NCBI GenBank assembly: GCA_046343015.1
Contig: JBKDOL010000039.1
Span: 1-64,000, forward strand
DNA length: 64,000 nt
Source of the DNA: BJ22 sp021298375
GTDB lineage: Bacteria; Planctomycetota; Planctomycetia; Pirellulales; Pirellulaceae
Direction: 5' to 3'
Positions 18,052 through 26,205 of this stretch are shown in pieces; position 1 is the first letter of the stretch, and every line of letters begins with the position of its first letter. The notes beneath the pieces were generated by a model. The model had not been told where the DNA came from. It did no database searches and saw only the letters and a list, made by a program, of their open reading frames with translations. Position numbers and translations under genes: made by a program.

Positions 18052-18079
18052 CGCTGAGAATGCCACGCTGAGAATGCCA
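18052..18079. repeat. 14-bp perfect duplication abutting the acpS start
   Basis: CGCTGAGAATGCCA at 18052-18065 and again at 18066-18079. The last base of the second copy is the A of the acpS ATG, so the duplication covers the ribosome-binding region. Neither copy carries a strong Shine-Dalgarno. Confidence 0.9.
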
Positions 18080-18471
18080 TGCAACTGCTGGGAATTGGAA
18101 CTGACATCATCGAGTGCGCGCGAATTGCCCAGATGATCGATCGGCACGGCGAGCACTTCCTCAAGAAAGTCTTCTCGCCCTCGGAGATCGAGTATTGCGG
18201 CAGACACAAATACCCGGCCCCACACTACGCGGGCCGTTGGGCCGCCAAAGAGGCATTGCTCAAAGCCTTGGGGACCGGCTGGGCCAAGGGTATTCAGTGG
18301 ACCGACCTCGAAATCCTCAACGAACCGGGCGGCGAGCCCCGGGTCTATCTGCGAAATGCCGCGGCCAACTGGGCGACTCAACGCGGTATCAGCGAGTTCC
18401 TAATCTCCATTTCGCATACCGAACACTATGCGGTTGCATTCGCCACCGCTGTCGGTAAGCCACATGCGTAA
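18079..18471 (+). CDS. acpS: holo-[acyl-carrier-protein] synthase
   Basis: 130 aa, the normal AcpS length. It transfers 4'-phosphopantetheine from CoA to the serine of apo-ACP, activating ACP for fatty acid synthesis. The metal-binding GIGTDIIECARI and the WAAKEALLKALGTGW motif are both present. The C-terminal SISHTEHYAVAFATA completes the fold. Start ATG at 18079, directly after a 14-bp duplication. Next to glmS, and functionally linked to accD, cdsA and the acyltransferase fusion elsewhere in the window. Confidence 0.95.
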   Translation: MQLLGIGTDIIECARIAQMIDRHGEHFLKKVFSPSEIEYCGRHKYPAPHYAGRWAAKEALLKALGTGWAKGIQWTDLEILNEPGGEPRVYLRNAAANWATQRGISEFLISISHTEHYAVAFATAVGKPHA

Positions 18472-18589
18472 CGCTTGAACTTCCCCGTTTCCTTCCAGCA
18501 GGCGAGTGGGCGCCGGGAAAACCCGCGGGCGCTTTCGCTGAGCTGACTCCAACTCAGGCCTCAACAAAATCAGATAACGGGGCCTGTCT

Positions 18590-20455
18590 CTAATCATCCC
18601 ACCACCAACGCTCGGCCGGAGACGGACTGGTGGTCAGGCTCTTCACTTCCGCGGGAATATCTGCCGAGCGGGCTCGTTTCCCCGCAGCCTCGTTCAGCCA
18701 CTCGCCGAAATCGCAATGGACTCCACCGCTGACGCCAATCAGCGTATGGACGGAAGTTTTGTTGCCAGTTCGGACGCGCAGCACCCGATGGTTCATCACC
18801 GAATCAACTTGCTTCGCCACCAGTGCAGCGGGACTGATGTATCGCAGTTCGCCCGGATTGTTGGCCGGGGCAAAGAATTGAGGTTCCCATCCGCTCCGCT
18901 GCCGCAGTTGCTCTCGCTCCAGGATCGCCGCGACCATCGCCAGATCGAAAGCGCCTCGGAGCTGGTGATAAATGGGGTACTTCCGCGCCAGCTTGTCAAA
19001 ATGCCGCGTGAAATCTGCAGCGAACTCCCTGGTCGGGCCGACCGCCTTGCCTGTATGAATCCGCTCTCCCCGCTCGTTGACCAATTCCGTCTCGGCCAGC
19101 ACCTTGACACCTGTGCCCGTGAAAGCGAAGGCCAGCCGTTGGTCATCCGTTTGCAGTTGATCGTAATCGAGGGTGAACCACCATCGCGCGACATCCAAGG
19201 GCGGAGCGGTCCCATCCGGCAATAACTGGACTCGGTCCAAATAGCTCGGGACCTCAGGAATCGAAGGTTCGATTCCCATCCCGATCAACTTCATCCGGTA
19301 GTCAGCCTCCACCAGAACGCTTGCCAGATGCGAGTTTGGAGCAATTCCGAAGACTTCGATATCCTGCTCACCCAGCACCTCACGCAACCGCTCGCGAAAG
19401 GCTGAACCAGTCAATTGGGTAGTCGCCAGAAACTCTTTGGCGGCAGCCAGATTCTCCTGCCGCGGTGTGATCGAGCAGCCAAAAACCCCATTCCAATCCC
19501 GCGCGTTGCGGATGCAGGTGACCAAGTCATCCAATTGCAGCACCGGCAAGCCACTCTCCACGCCAATCGCCCGCCCCTCGGAGTCAAGCTTCCAGGGACC
19601 GGCTGAACCGACCAGCAGAATATCCCGCCGCTCGGGTTGAGCCACTACGTACTTGATCGAAACCAGTCCGCCAAGGTTCCTGACCCAAGGCGAGAGGGGC
19701 TCGCCTCGCGCGGCGGCCAGCTCGGCTGCGCGTTCCAGTTGACGCAGGGAAATCGCTCGCAAATCCGCGGCGACAGTCGACTCCAAACCAGTAACCGGCC
19801 GAGCCTCGAGGACAGCTCTCACGCCCGCCAACTCGCCCGAGCGGTCATTGCCAATTCGCTTGAGCGTGCCTGTGGGATCGACGTATACCCCTGCCGGCCA
19901 GGCTTGAATGGTGCCATCCCCTTGCCCCGTCTCGGACCACTCGTCAGGGGCAATGGTTGATTGGATCAAGTCGATCAGCGGTTGAAAGTCTGCTTCCGTT
20001 ACACCGCCCGAGGTCCCGCGTTGGTCGCCCCCCGCCTGAAAAAGTCCCCCGAGCGTTTCATTCCTCAAGGGCGCGGCTTGAATTCTTCCTGCAGTCTGCC
20101 AAGCGCCTCGGCTCGCGCCACCGAGAACCTGAGCCATCGCGATCTGCTGCAAGCCACGGTCGGCATCCAGCGTCGACAATGTTCCAACCTGCTCCAGCGC
20201 CAAAGAGAATTCGCCATGGTTGAGCAATTCGTCTCTTCGCAGTGGTTGAGCTTGCGACTGGGCGTATGCCTCTGCCGCCAACGCTGCGCTGCATACCACA
20301 AACAGCCAAGCTGAGAGCGCTGAGATCGAGCCCGAGCAGGGCGTTATTCGATCGAGTCGTGAAGCCAAAAGAACCGTAGCCAAGGGAACGCTGGCCGGTC
20401 TCAAACACGTTCTCTTTCTCGCGTCTGCATCACAGCCAGCTTGCAGCTTCGCCAT
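18590..20455 (-). CDS. secreted DUF1598-type protein
   Basis: 621 aa. An N-terminal hydrophobic stretch (SALSAWLFVVCSAALAAEAYA) looks like a signal peptide with a long positively charged lead. The body has MQ-rich helices and AVLEARPVTGLESTVAADLRAISLRQLE, then ERRDILLVGSAGPWKL, LQLDDLVTC and FGCSITPRQENL. The central part fits DUF1598, a family I know mainly from planctomycetes, of unknown function. The ATG at 20455 has AGAGGAG upstream, so I reject the frame back to 20602. Convergent with acpS. Exported, role unknown. Confidence 0.78.
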   Translation of the reverse strand: MAKLQAGCDADARKRTCLRPASVPLATVLLASRLDRITPCSGSISALSAWLFVVCSAALAAEAYAQSQAQPLRRDELLNHGEFSLALEQVGTLSTLDADRGLQQIAMAQVLGGASRGAWQTAGRIQAAPLRNETLGGLFQAGGDQRGTSGGVTEADFQPLIDLIQSTIAPDEWSETGQGDGTIQAWPAGVYVDPTGTLKRIGNDRSGELAGVRAVLEARPVTGLESTVAADLRAISLRQLERAAELAAARGEPLSPWVRNLGGLVSIKYVVAQPERRDILLVGSAGPWKLDSEGRAIGVESGLPVLQLDDLVTCIRNARDWNGVFGCSITPRQENLAAAKEFLATTQLTGSAFRERLREVLGEQDIEVFGIAPNSHLASVLVEADYRMKLIGMGIEPSIPEVPSYLDRVQLLPDGTAPPLDVARWWFTLDYDQLQTDDQRLAFAFTGTGVKVLAETELVNERGERIHTGKAVGPTREFAADFTRHFDKLARKYPIYHQLRGAFDLAMVAAILEREQLRQRSGWEPQFFAPANNPGELRYISPAALVAKQVDSVMNHRVLRVRTGNKTSVHTLIGVSGGVHCDFGEWLNEAAGKRARSADIPAEVKSLTTSPSPAERWWWDD

Positions 20456-20580
20456 GTCTGTACTCCTCTTGGGCTGAAAACCTGATTCCCCTTGCGGGAA
20501 TGGATTTTTCGCCAGCACCATACACCCTGCCCGCTTGAATTTTATCCATTGGCCGATGAACAAACAGCTTGATCGAGGGC

Positions 20581-20614
20581 CAAAAACAAAAAAGCCCGGC
20601 AATTTCGCCGGGCT
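20581..20614 (-). terminator. intrinsic terminator of the Gly/Cys-rich gene
   Basis: Stem AGCCCGGC (20593-20600) with GCCGGGCT (20607-20614) and a 6-nt loop. The minus strand then reads TTTTTGTTTTTG. It lies about 80 bp after the stop at 20693. Confidence 0.9.
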
Positions 20615-20692
20615 GGTTGCGAGTCGGGTCGGGGATGAGAGCCAAACGCAGCTGGTTTCAAGCCAGCCGTACTCGGGGTCAATCGGTCGAAG

Positions 20693-21424
20693 TCAGCTTC
20701 CGAAGTACCCAGAGGCAGGAAGAGTGCCAGCGCCGGACGGCGATTGGCTCCCGGGAAACTGATTTCCCGGCAAGGAACTGCCGGGGTGGTTAAGTTGATT
20801 CTCGCCGGATTGGTAGCGGTGAAAGTCGGTCGGAACAGAAGACGCGTGCGGTGGAGCCGCGACTTCAGCGTTTTGGTCGCACCCACCAGGGCAGGAAGCG
20901 GGATGAAAATACCTTCCCTTGCGTCCGACATGCCCCAAGTGCTGGCATCCGGCGCGATTGGCTCCCGTACCGCAGTCGCTGCAACCACACCCTTGACCAC
21001 AATTGCCCCAGCCCCACTGAGAGCAGCCGAAGGAGGAACGACCATAGGCTTTCCCGCCCCCTTCGCAAGCTCCACCGGCGTGAGCACCGTGACCCAAGCG
21101 GGAGAACAGATGGCCGCCTTGGTTGCCGCCGGAGTGGGCAAAGCCCCCGAAAGGACCGCAGCCGCAAGCGCCCTGCGAACCGCAAGCTCCGCCACAGCCG
21201 CGGCCGCAGAGGGAGCAGTTTTCAGTGCAATAACCGGCCCACAGGGCCTCCGCCTGACTCTGATTGTACTCTCGCCCACAATTCGGTCCGCCGTAAGGCC
21301 CTGGCCAAAAATGGCGATGCCCACCCTCTGGTGCCGAACCACAGCCGCAATCTTGACCGCTGGCCATTCCGGTCGCGACCAAGACCAGTATCAACCCCAT
21401 TCCTCCGCACAACTGCGATTTCAT
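20693..21424 (-). CDS. secreted Gly/Cys-rich protein
   Basis: 243 aa. The signal peptide MKSQLCGGMGLILVLVATGMASGQ is followed by a mature part very rich in Gly, Cys, Ser and His, with many CG, GCG and CxxC spacings (CGCGSAPEGGHRHF, CSLCGRGCGGACGSQG). The C-terminus turns Pro/Ser/Asn-rich. No known domain. The Cys content suggests disulfide cross-linking or metal binding outside the cytoplasm; this is inference. The ATG at 21424 is preceded by GGAGGAGAGGG, which settles the start against the longer frame from 21619. A clean terminator follows. Confidence 0.78.
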   Translation of the reverse strand: MKSQLCGGMGLILVLVATGMASGQDCGCGSAPEGGHRHFWPGPYGGPNCGREYNQSQAEALWAGYCTENCSLCGRGCGGACGSQGACGCGPFGGFAHSGGNQGGHLFSRLGHGAHAGGACEGGGKAYGRSSFGCSQWGWGNCGQGCGCSDCGTGANRAGCQHLGHVGRKGRYFHPASCPGGCDQNAEVAAPPHASSVPTDFHRYQSGENQLNHPGSSLPGNQFPGSQSPSGAGTLPASGYFGS

Positions 21425-21799
21425 CGGTACGTCCCTCTCCTCCGCAAAATTTGATTTGGCAGCAGCCATCCCCAACGCGACCGGCTCAATGCGACCTTCC
21501 CCGTCCAATCTGCAAAGCAAGACGAGCAGTTGCAGTTGGCACAGGCACGTCAACGGGAATCGTCTGAAAAGACGTAATGACTGCTCCGAAACCGGGCAAA
21601 ACGACTTTCCCGGCGCCAAACCGGTGAAGGTTCTTTCTGTCGGATAAAACGGTTCCGCGAGGCAAAGAGTGCGGAATGAGCGGGTTGATTCCAGACTAGC
21701 GGATGGTCGCTCCGCGTTACCCGCAAGTCTGGCAAATCTTCACAGCTTCCCCTATCCTGAGTGACATTGAGCTTCCACGCTTCCCAAGGACCACGTCCC
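21425..21799. other. 375-bp divergent intergenic region
   Basis: Between the Gly/Cys-rich gene (minus) and the lipoprotein (plus). I see no gene, strong palindrome or tandem repeat. Confidence 0.5.
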
Positions 21800-22318
21800 A
21801 TGCGAACAAGTCATTTCAGGCTTCCCGGCGAATCGACAAGGCAACGCATCCGGTTGGTTCATCGCCCTTTCCAACACGCTGGCCTCGTAATTGGGATGTT
21901 GGCGTGCGGCTTGCTCGCCGGTTGCGGAACGGCTCCCTCGGCGCCGCAGGCTAATGAAACGCCTGCGGCCAAACAGGAACGGCTCGTCAATGAAGCCTTT
22001 GCCGTTCAGGATCAGGCGACCAAATTGCTGCTTGGCATTAAAGACCAGCAGTCGGCCGAAGCGGCTTATAACGGATTGGACCAGCTCAAGTCCCAAGTCG
22101 TGAAATTAGTCGACGAAATCCGGAAGACGGGAGAATTAACGCCAGAAATCAAAGCCAAAATCACCGCGGAGATTTCGCGGCGAAAGTCCGAACTACAGCA
22201 GCAGGTTTCGGAGTTCACGTCGCGGCTGCTGACGAATCCCCAGCTGTTACAGTCGCTACAGCCAGTCCTGTCCAAGGTAAATGAGTTTCGGCAGGTTCTT
22301 GACGGTTTTCTGAAGTGA
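21800..22318 (+). CDS. putative lipoprotein, helical
   Basis: 172 aa. A long N-terminal leader (about 35 residues, with RQRIRLVHR before the hydrophobic core) ends at a lipobox, LLAGCG, so the mature protein starts at a lipidated Cys. The rest is predicted mostly helical, with heptad-like Leu/Val spacing (LDQLKSQVVKLVDEI, and RKSELQQQVSEFTSRLL), probably a coiled coil. No known domain. The start ATG at 21800 has AAGGA upstream. It precedes the M16 pair by about 200 bp on the same strand. Function unknown. Confidence 0.72.
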   Translation: MRTSHFRLPGESTRQRIRLVHRPFQHAGLVIGMLACGLLAGCGTAPSAPQANETPAAKQERLVNEAFAVQDQATKLLLGIKDQQSAEAAYNGLDQLKSQVVKLVDEIRKTGELTPEIKAKITAEISRRKSELQQQVSEFTSRLLTNPQLLQSLQPVLSKVNEFRQVLDGFLK

Positions 22319-22514
22319 AAAGAAATCAACGGTTTTGCCGGCGGGCAGAGGAACCCGTTTTCCTTGCCCAGCCGTTGTAACCGAGCCCTGTTTGCCGGCA
22401 TTTAGCCTGCTCGACGGACGGAGGGGCAACGGCATCCCCAGCCGGCCTGTATGAATCATCACCCCGGGTTCCAAGGCCCCGGTACTCTTTCTCTTTTCCC
22501 CCGCAGCCAACTGA

Positions 22515-23780
22515 ATGACCGACCGCCAAGCCATCTTCCAGCACCGATTCGACAATGGGCTGACCTTGGTCGCTCAGTCGATGCCCTGGTTGGAATCGGC
22601 GGCCTTCTCTTTTGCAATTCCCGCCGGGTGCAGTCGCGAGCCAGCCCGACAGCGGGGCTTGGCAAATTTCTGCTGTGAAATGGTCTTTCGCGGAGGTGGC
22701 GAATACGACAATCGGGGACTGGTTGAGAAACTGGAAAGCCTTGGCTGTGACTACTTCTCCAGCACTTCGATTTACCACAGCTTTTTCGGGGGCGCGATGC
22801 CGGCGACAGGACTGTTGGAAGCGCTCGGCGTCTACGCCGATGTGCTCCGCCGTCCGCAACTGCCGGAAGATCAACTCGAAGATGGCCGAATGACCTGCCT
22901 GCAGGAAATCCACAGTTTGGAGGATGACCTCTCCAGCCGCGTCATGCTCGAACTGCGGCGAAGGTTTTACGGCGATCCCTTGGGACGGCATGCCGAGGGA
23001 GTCATCGAACACGTCAATCAGATTGCTCTCGCCGACATCCGAAGTTTCTATGCATCCTGCTACCAACCAAGGGATGCCGTGATTGCCGTCGCCGGCAAAC
23101 TGGAATGGCCGCGGTTGCTCGACCGTGTCACCGCGCTCTTCTCCGATTGGACGGGGCGGCCGGTGAGCGATCCCCCGACCGTTCCCCCCGAGCATGGTGT
23201 TTGCCACATTCCGTTCTCCAGCCATCAAACGCATATCGGAATCGCCTGGCCCTGTGTTCCCTACAATCACCCCGAATATTATCTCGCCCGCGGAGCTGTC
23301 GGAGTGTTAAGCGATGGCATGAGTTCCCGGCTGTTCCGCGAAGTCCGCGATCGTCGCGGTCTCTGCTATACCGTATCAGCCAATCTCCACTCACTGCGGA
23401 CTGAGGGAAGCGTGGTCTGCTATTGCGGTACGACCACCGACAACGCCCAGCAGTCGCTCGATGTGCTGGTTGAGCAATTTCAACTGCTCTCGCGAGGGAT
23501 CTCGGAAGAAGAGTTACAACGGCTGAAGGTTCAAATCCGCAGCGGCTTGATCATGCAGCAGGAATCGTGTCGCGCCCGTGTCGGGAATCTGGCCGGAGAT
23601 GTCCTGCATCTTGGCCACGTCCGCACTTTGGATGAGGTCAGCGAGCGGATCAACGGCCTGACGACCGCCGACATCAATGAGTGGTTGCAGGCTCATCCTC
23701 CCGGTCCCTTTGACGTGGTCACCCTGGGCGAACAACCTCTGGAGTTGCGCGATGGAATTCCGACAGCATCAGCTCGCTAA
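22515..23780 (+). CDS. M16 peptidase-like protein, non-catalytic subunit
   Basis: 421 aa with two M16 half-barrels. The zinc-binding HxxEH is missing: the aligned segment is GLANFCCEMVFRG where active members have HFLEH. The second half keeps SRLFREVRDRRGLCYTVSA, the Arg/Tyr substrate-binding segment of the partner subunit. This division matches heterodimeric M16B peptidases such as mitochondrial MPP and bacterial two-gene pairs, where one chain binds substrate and the other cuts. The next gene overlaps by 29 nt and supplies the active site, so the two are almost certainly cotranslated and form a complex. No signal peptide is seen. Confidence 0.88.
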   Translation: MTDRQAIFQHRFDNGLTLVAQSMPWLESAAFSFAIPAGCSREPARQRGLANFCCEMVFRGGGEYDNRGLVEKLESLGCDYFSSTSIYHSFFGGAMPATGLLEALGVYADVLRRPQLPEDQLEDGRMTCLQEIHSLEDDLSSRVMLELRRRFYGDPLGRHAEGVIEHVNQIALADIRSFYASCYQPRDAVIAVAGKLEWPRLLDRVTALFSDWTGRPVSDPPTVPPEHGVCHIPFSSHQTHIGIAWPCVPYNHPEYYLARGAVGVLSDGMSSRLFREVRDRRGLCYTVSANLHSLRTEGSVVCYCGTTTDNAQQSLDVLVEQFQLLSRGISEEELQRLKVQIRSGLIMQQESCRARVGNLAGDVLHLGHVRTLDEVSERINGLTTADINEWLQAHPPGPFDVVTLGEQPLELRDGIPTASAR

Positions 23781-24984
23781 TGGCCTGACCATTTTGGCGG
23801 AATGCAATCCAGATGCCTATTTCGGGGCTTATGGAATCTTCGTCCGCGCCGGTTCACGCGATGAACAGGCGGAGATCGGCGGCGTCAGCCACTTTCTCGA
23901 ACATATGGTCTTCAAGGGAACCCCGACGCGGTCGGCGGAGCAGGTCAACCTGGAACTCGACGAACTGGGCAGCAGCAGCAATGCGCGGACCGGAGAGGAG
24001 AGCACGATCTACCACGCGGCCGTCTTGCCCGAATTTCAAACGGCCCTGATTGAGCTGCTGACGGACCTGATGCGACCAGCCTTGCGGCTTGAGGACTTTG
24101 AAACGGAAAAGAAAGTCATCATCGAAGAGATCATGATGTATCAGGACCAGCCTCCCTACGGCGGTCACGAGCAACTGATGCTTGAGTATTTTGGTGGTCA
24201 CCCGCTGGGACAAAGCGTGCTGGGCACAGTCGAATCAGTCGGGAATCTGACACCGGAAAGCATGCGGAATTACTTTGCCCAGCGATACAGCCCGGGCAAT
24301 ATGGCGCTGATCGCGGCCGGAAAGGTCGACTTCGAGCGACTGGTAGAAGACGCGGAGCGACTGTGCGGTGCCTGGACGCCTTGCACTGTCCAGCGTCCGG
24401 TGGCCCAAGTCACACCGCGCTCAGGCTTTTCCACATTGCACAAACCGAATTCGACACTGCAGTACGTCCTGCAACTCTCGCCCGGACCAGCCACCGAAGA
24501 TGAGGACCGCTTCGCGATGCGCCTCCTCGCGACCATTCTGGGCGACGATGGTGGAAGTCGGATCTACTGGAAAATGCTCGATTCCGGGTTGGCTGAATCA
24601 GCCGGGATTGGGAGCTATGAATATCTCGGGGCCGGACTTGCGATGAGCTACTTCTGCTGCGAACCCAAGTTGGCGCAGGAAAATCTCGAGCTGTTGAATT
24701 CGATTCTGGCCGAAGCTCTCGCCGGGGTGACGGCCAAGGAACTCGAACTGGCCAAACAGAAAATTGTGGCTCAAATCCTCCTGGCCAGCGAGCGGACCGA
24801 AGCCCGCATGTTCTCTGTCGGCGGCCAATGGCTGAACAATCAAAGCTTCAAGACCCCGGCCGAAATCGCCAATCAGTATCGCTGTGTGACGCTCGACCAG
24901 GTCAACGCAGTCGCCAAAAAATACCCGCTCGGCAACTGTCGAACCCTGTCGATCGGTCCCCGAACTGACCTGTCTCCGGGCTAG
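23752..24984 (+). CDS. M16 zinc metallopeptidase, catalytic subunit
   Basis: 410 aa. It carries the inverted zinc motif HFLEHMVFKG near residue 46, with downstream acidic residues (GEESTIYHAAV and ETEKKVIIEEIMMYQD) that supply the third ligand. The second half lacks the conserved Arg/Tyr pair (SRIYWKMLDSGLAESAG), complementary to the preceding gene. The reaction is endopeptidase cleavage, usually of short or unfolded peptides; the substrate is unknown. The start is the ATG at 23752, with GGAG about 7 nt before it, inside the end of the upstream gene. Longer readings from 23677 only run through the upstream gene in another frame. Confidence 0.93.
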   Translation: MEFRQHQLANGLTILAECNPDAYFGAYGIFVRAGSRDEQAEIGGVSHFLEHMVFKGTPTRSAEQVNLELDELGSSSNARTGEESTIYHAAVLPEFQTALIELLTDLMRPALRLEDFETEKKVIIEEIMMYQDQPPYGGHEQLMLEYFGGHPLGQSVLGTVESVGNLTPESMRNYFAQRYSPGNMALIAAGKVDFERLVEDAERLCGAWTPCTVQRPVAQVTPRSGFSTLHKPNSTLQYVLQLSPGPATEDEDRFAMRLLATILGDDGGSRIYWKMLDSGLAESAGIGSYEYLGAGLAMSYFCCEPKLAQENLELLNSILAEALAGVTAKELELAKQKIVAQILLASERTEARMFSVGGQWLNNQSFKTPAEIANQYRCVTLDQVNAVAKKYPLGNCRTLSIGPRTDLSPG

Positions 24985-25084
24985 GCCTTCAGTTTCGGGG
25001 CAGAAATACCGTCGCGAACCGAACAAACCGGCCCTGCGCATTCATTTCATTCTGCTGCTGCGCCGAGCCCTCCTCGGGCGGAGT

Positions 25085-25090
25085 TATAAT
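25085..25090 (+). promoter_or_regulatory. possible -10 element (TATAAT)
   Basis: Perfect TATAAT consensus 107 nt before the start at 25197. No matching -35 seen at 16-18 bp. Confidence 0.3.
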
Positions 25091-25196
25091 CAGGAATCAT
25101 CGTCGCCTTTTGCAGCGATGAGACAGAATCCTGGTGACACTCCCTGCACCATTGCATTCAAGAGACTCCCCTACCCTGCAGACACGGTACTCCATC

Positions 25197-25850
25197 ATGG
25201 GACTTCGAGCCAATTTCGATCGCAGCTATCTCTGGCGTTACTGGGTGATCATCCTGATGGGGCTCGGCTCGGCCGCCTGGTTTTTTTACGACGCCACCAT
25301 TGGCTATCCCAAGAAAGTCAAAATTGCCCAAGCCTGGGAAGGGCTCGCGGACCTCGAGAGCGGCCCGCGCGCAGAACGCTGGCGGGAACTAGCGGCGGAA
25401 AAAGGGTGGTCGCAGGAAGTGCCCGTCAAACCGGCGAAGGAAATTGAAGAATCGATCCGGTTTCAGTACATCTACGGCGCAATCGCCTCGCTGGTGGGAG
25501 CCGGAATGCTCGGCTATCTTCTGATCGCCCGCAATTCCTGGGTCGAAGAAACGGCGACTGGGCTGACTACCAGTTGGGGGCAAAGCGTGGACTTCACCAA
25601 CGTTACCAAGCTGAACAAGCGGCGCTGGAAAGACAAGGGCATCGCCCGAGTCGATTACCTCGAAAATGGAAAGAAGAGACAGTTCGTGTTTGATGATTTC
25701 AAATACGAGCGAACGGCAATCGGTCAGCTTCTGGAGCGACTGGAAAGCCAACTGCCTGCCGATCGCGTTGTCCAGCCAGAGAGCGCCCAGTCGGAAAGTA
25801 CCCAGTCGGAAAGCGACTCTGCGGAAGACCCGGAGTCAGAAGATTCCTGA
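25197..25850 (+). CDS. membrane protein with two helices, unknown function
   Basis: 217 aa. Two hydrophobic segments are visible: WRYWVIILMGLGSAAWFFYD near residue 12 and YGAIASLVGAGMLGYLLIA near residue 90. Between them is a charged helical loop; after them comes a small domain with DFTNVTKLNKRRWKDKGIARV and KRQFVFDDFKYER, which looks PH-like. The C-terminal tail is acidic and Ser-rich (SESDSAEDPESEDS), partly encoded by a 15-bp duplication at 25786-25815. The ATG at 25197 is chosen over upstream starts because it precedes the first helix closely. No family recognised. Confidence 0.7.
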   Translation: MGLRANFDRSYLWRYWVIILMGLGSAAWFFYDATIGYPKKVKIAQAWEGLADLESGPRAERWRELAAEKGWSQEVPVKPAKEIEESIRFQYIYGAIASLVGAGMLGYLLIARNSWVEETATGLTTSWGQSVDFTNVTKLNKRRWKDKGIARVDYLENGKKRQFVFDDFKYERTAIGQLLERLESQLPADRVVQPESAQSESTQSESDSAEDPESEDS

Positions 25851-25858
25851 GCAATCGC

Positions 25859-25890
25859 GACGCTTCCCTGACACGACGCTTCCCTGACAC
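25859..25890. repeat. 16-bp perfect duplication
   Basis: GACGCTTCCCTGACAC at 25859-25874 and 25875-25890, immediately after the membrane-protein gene. Confidence 0.9.
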
Positions 25891-25944
25891 ATGGCGCCAT
25901 CCCTCCCGCGCCGCAGAACAATTGCCACCAACGCGTGCCTGAGC

Positions 25945-25988
25945 CAAAAAAGGCCCGCTCCCGGTTCTCAGGAAACCAGGCGCGGGCC
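25945..25988 (-). terminator. long-stem terminator, minus strand
   Basis: GGCCCGC (25952-25958) pairs with GCGGGCC (25982-25988), with further inner pairing of CCGGTT with AACCAGG. The minus strand continues with six T. It would end the DUF1559 transcript about 220 bp after its stop. Confidence 0.8.
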
Positions 25989-26106
25989 ATTCAAAGGGAG
26001 CGTGTGTTGTGCGGCCGCGGTTGGCTGAAGCGCCGAATCGCTATCCATCGCTATCTGGGCGCTGAAGTCTGAGGCTGCCCGGTGGCACCCTTTCAGGCTA
26101 CCCGCC

Positions 26107-26155
26107 CCCGCGGTCTGATTTCGCCCGCGGTCTGATTTCGCCTGCGGGCTGATTT
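26107..26155. repeat. 17-bp tandem repeat, 3 copies
   Basis: CTGATTT begins at 26115, 26132 and 26149. The first two copies share GCGGTCTGATTTCGCC. It lies in the 3' region of the DUF1559 transcript, between the gene and its terminator. Confidence 0.85.
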
Positions 26156-26205
26156 GATTGCATCCGGCTGGCTTGAGTATGGACTCGCGACCGAAAGCTT
26201 GCCCA

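Noticed and set aside
20744..21454. Plus-strand frame of 236 codons opposite the Gly/Cys-rich gene
   Set aside because: It is antisense to a gene with signal peptide, ribosome-binding site and terminator; its composition is that of a GC-rich shadow.
26040..26110. Possible structured RNA with GGGTAGCCTGAAAGGG on the minus strand after the DUF1559 gene
   Set aside because: It contains short self-complementary pieces (GGTGGC, GCCACC) but no stable extended fold, and I cannot match it to a known motif.
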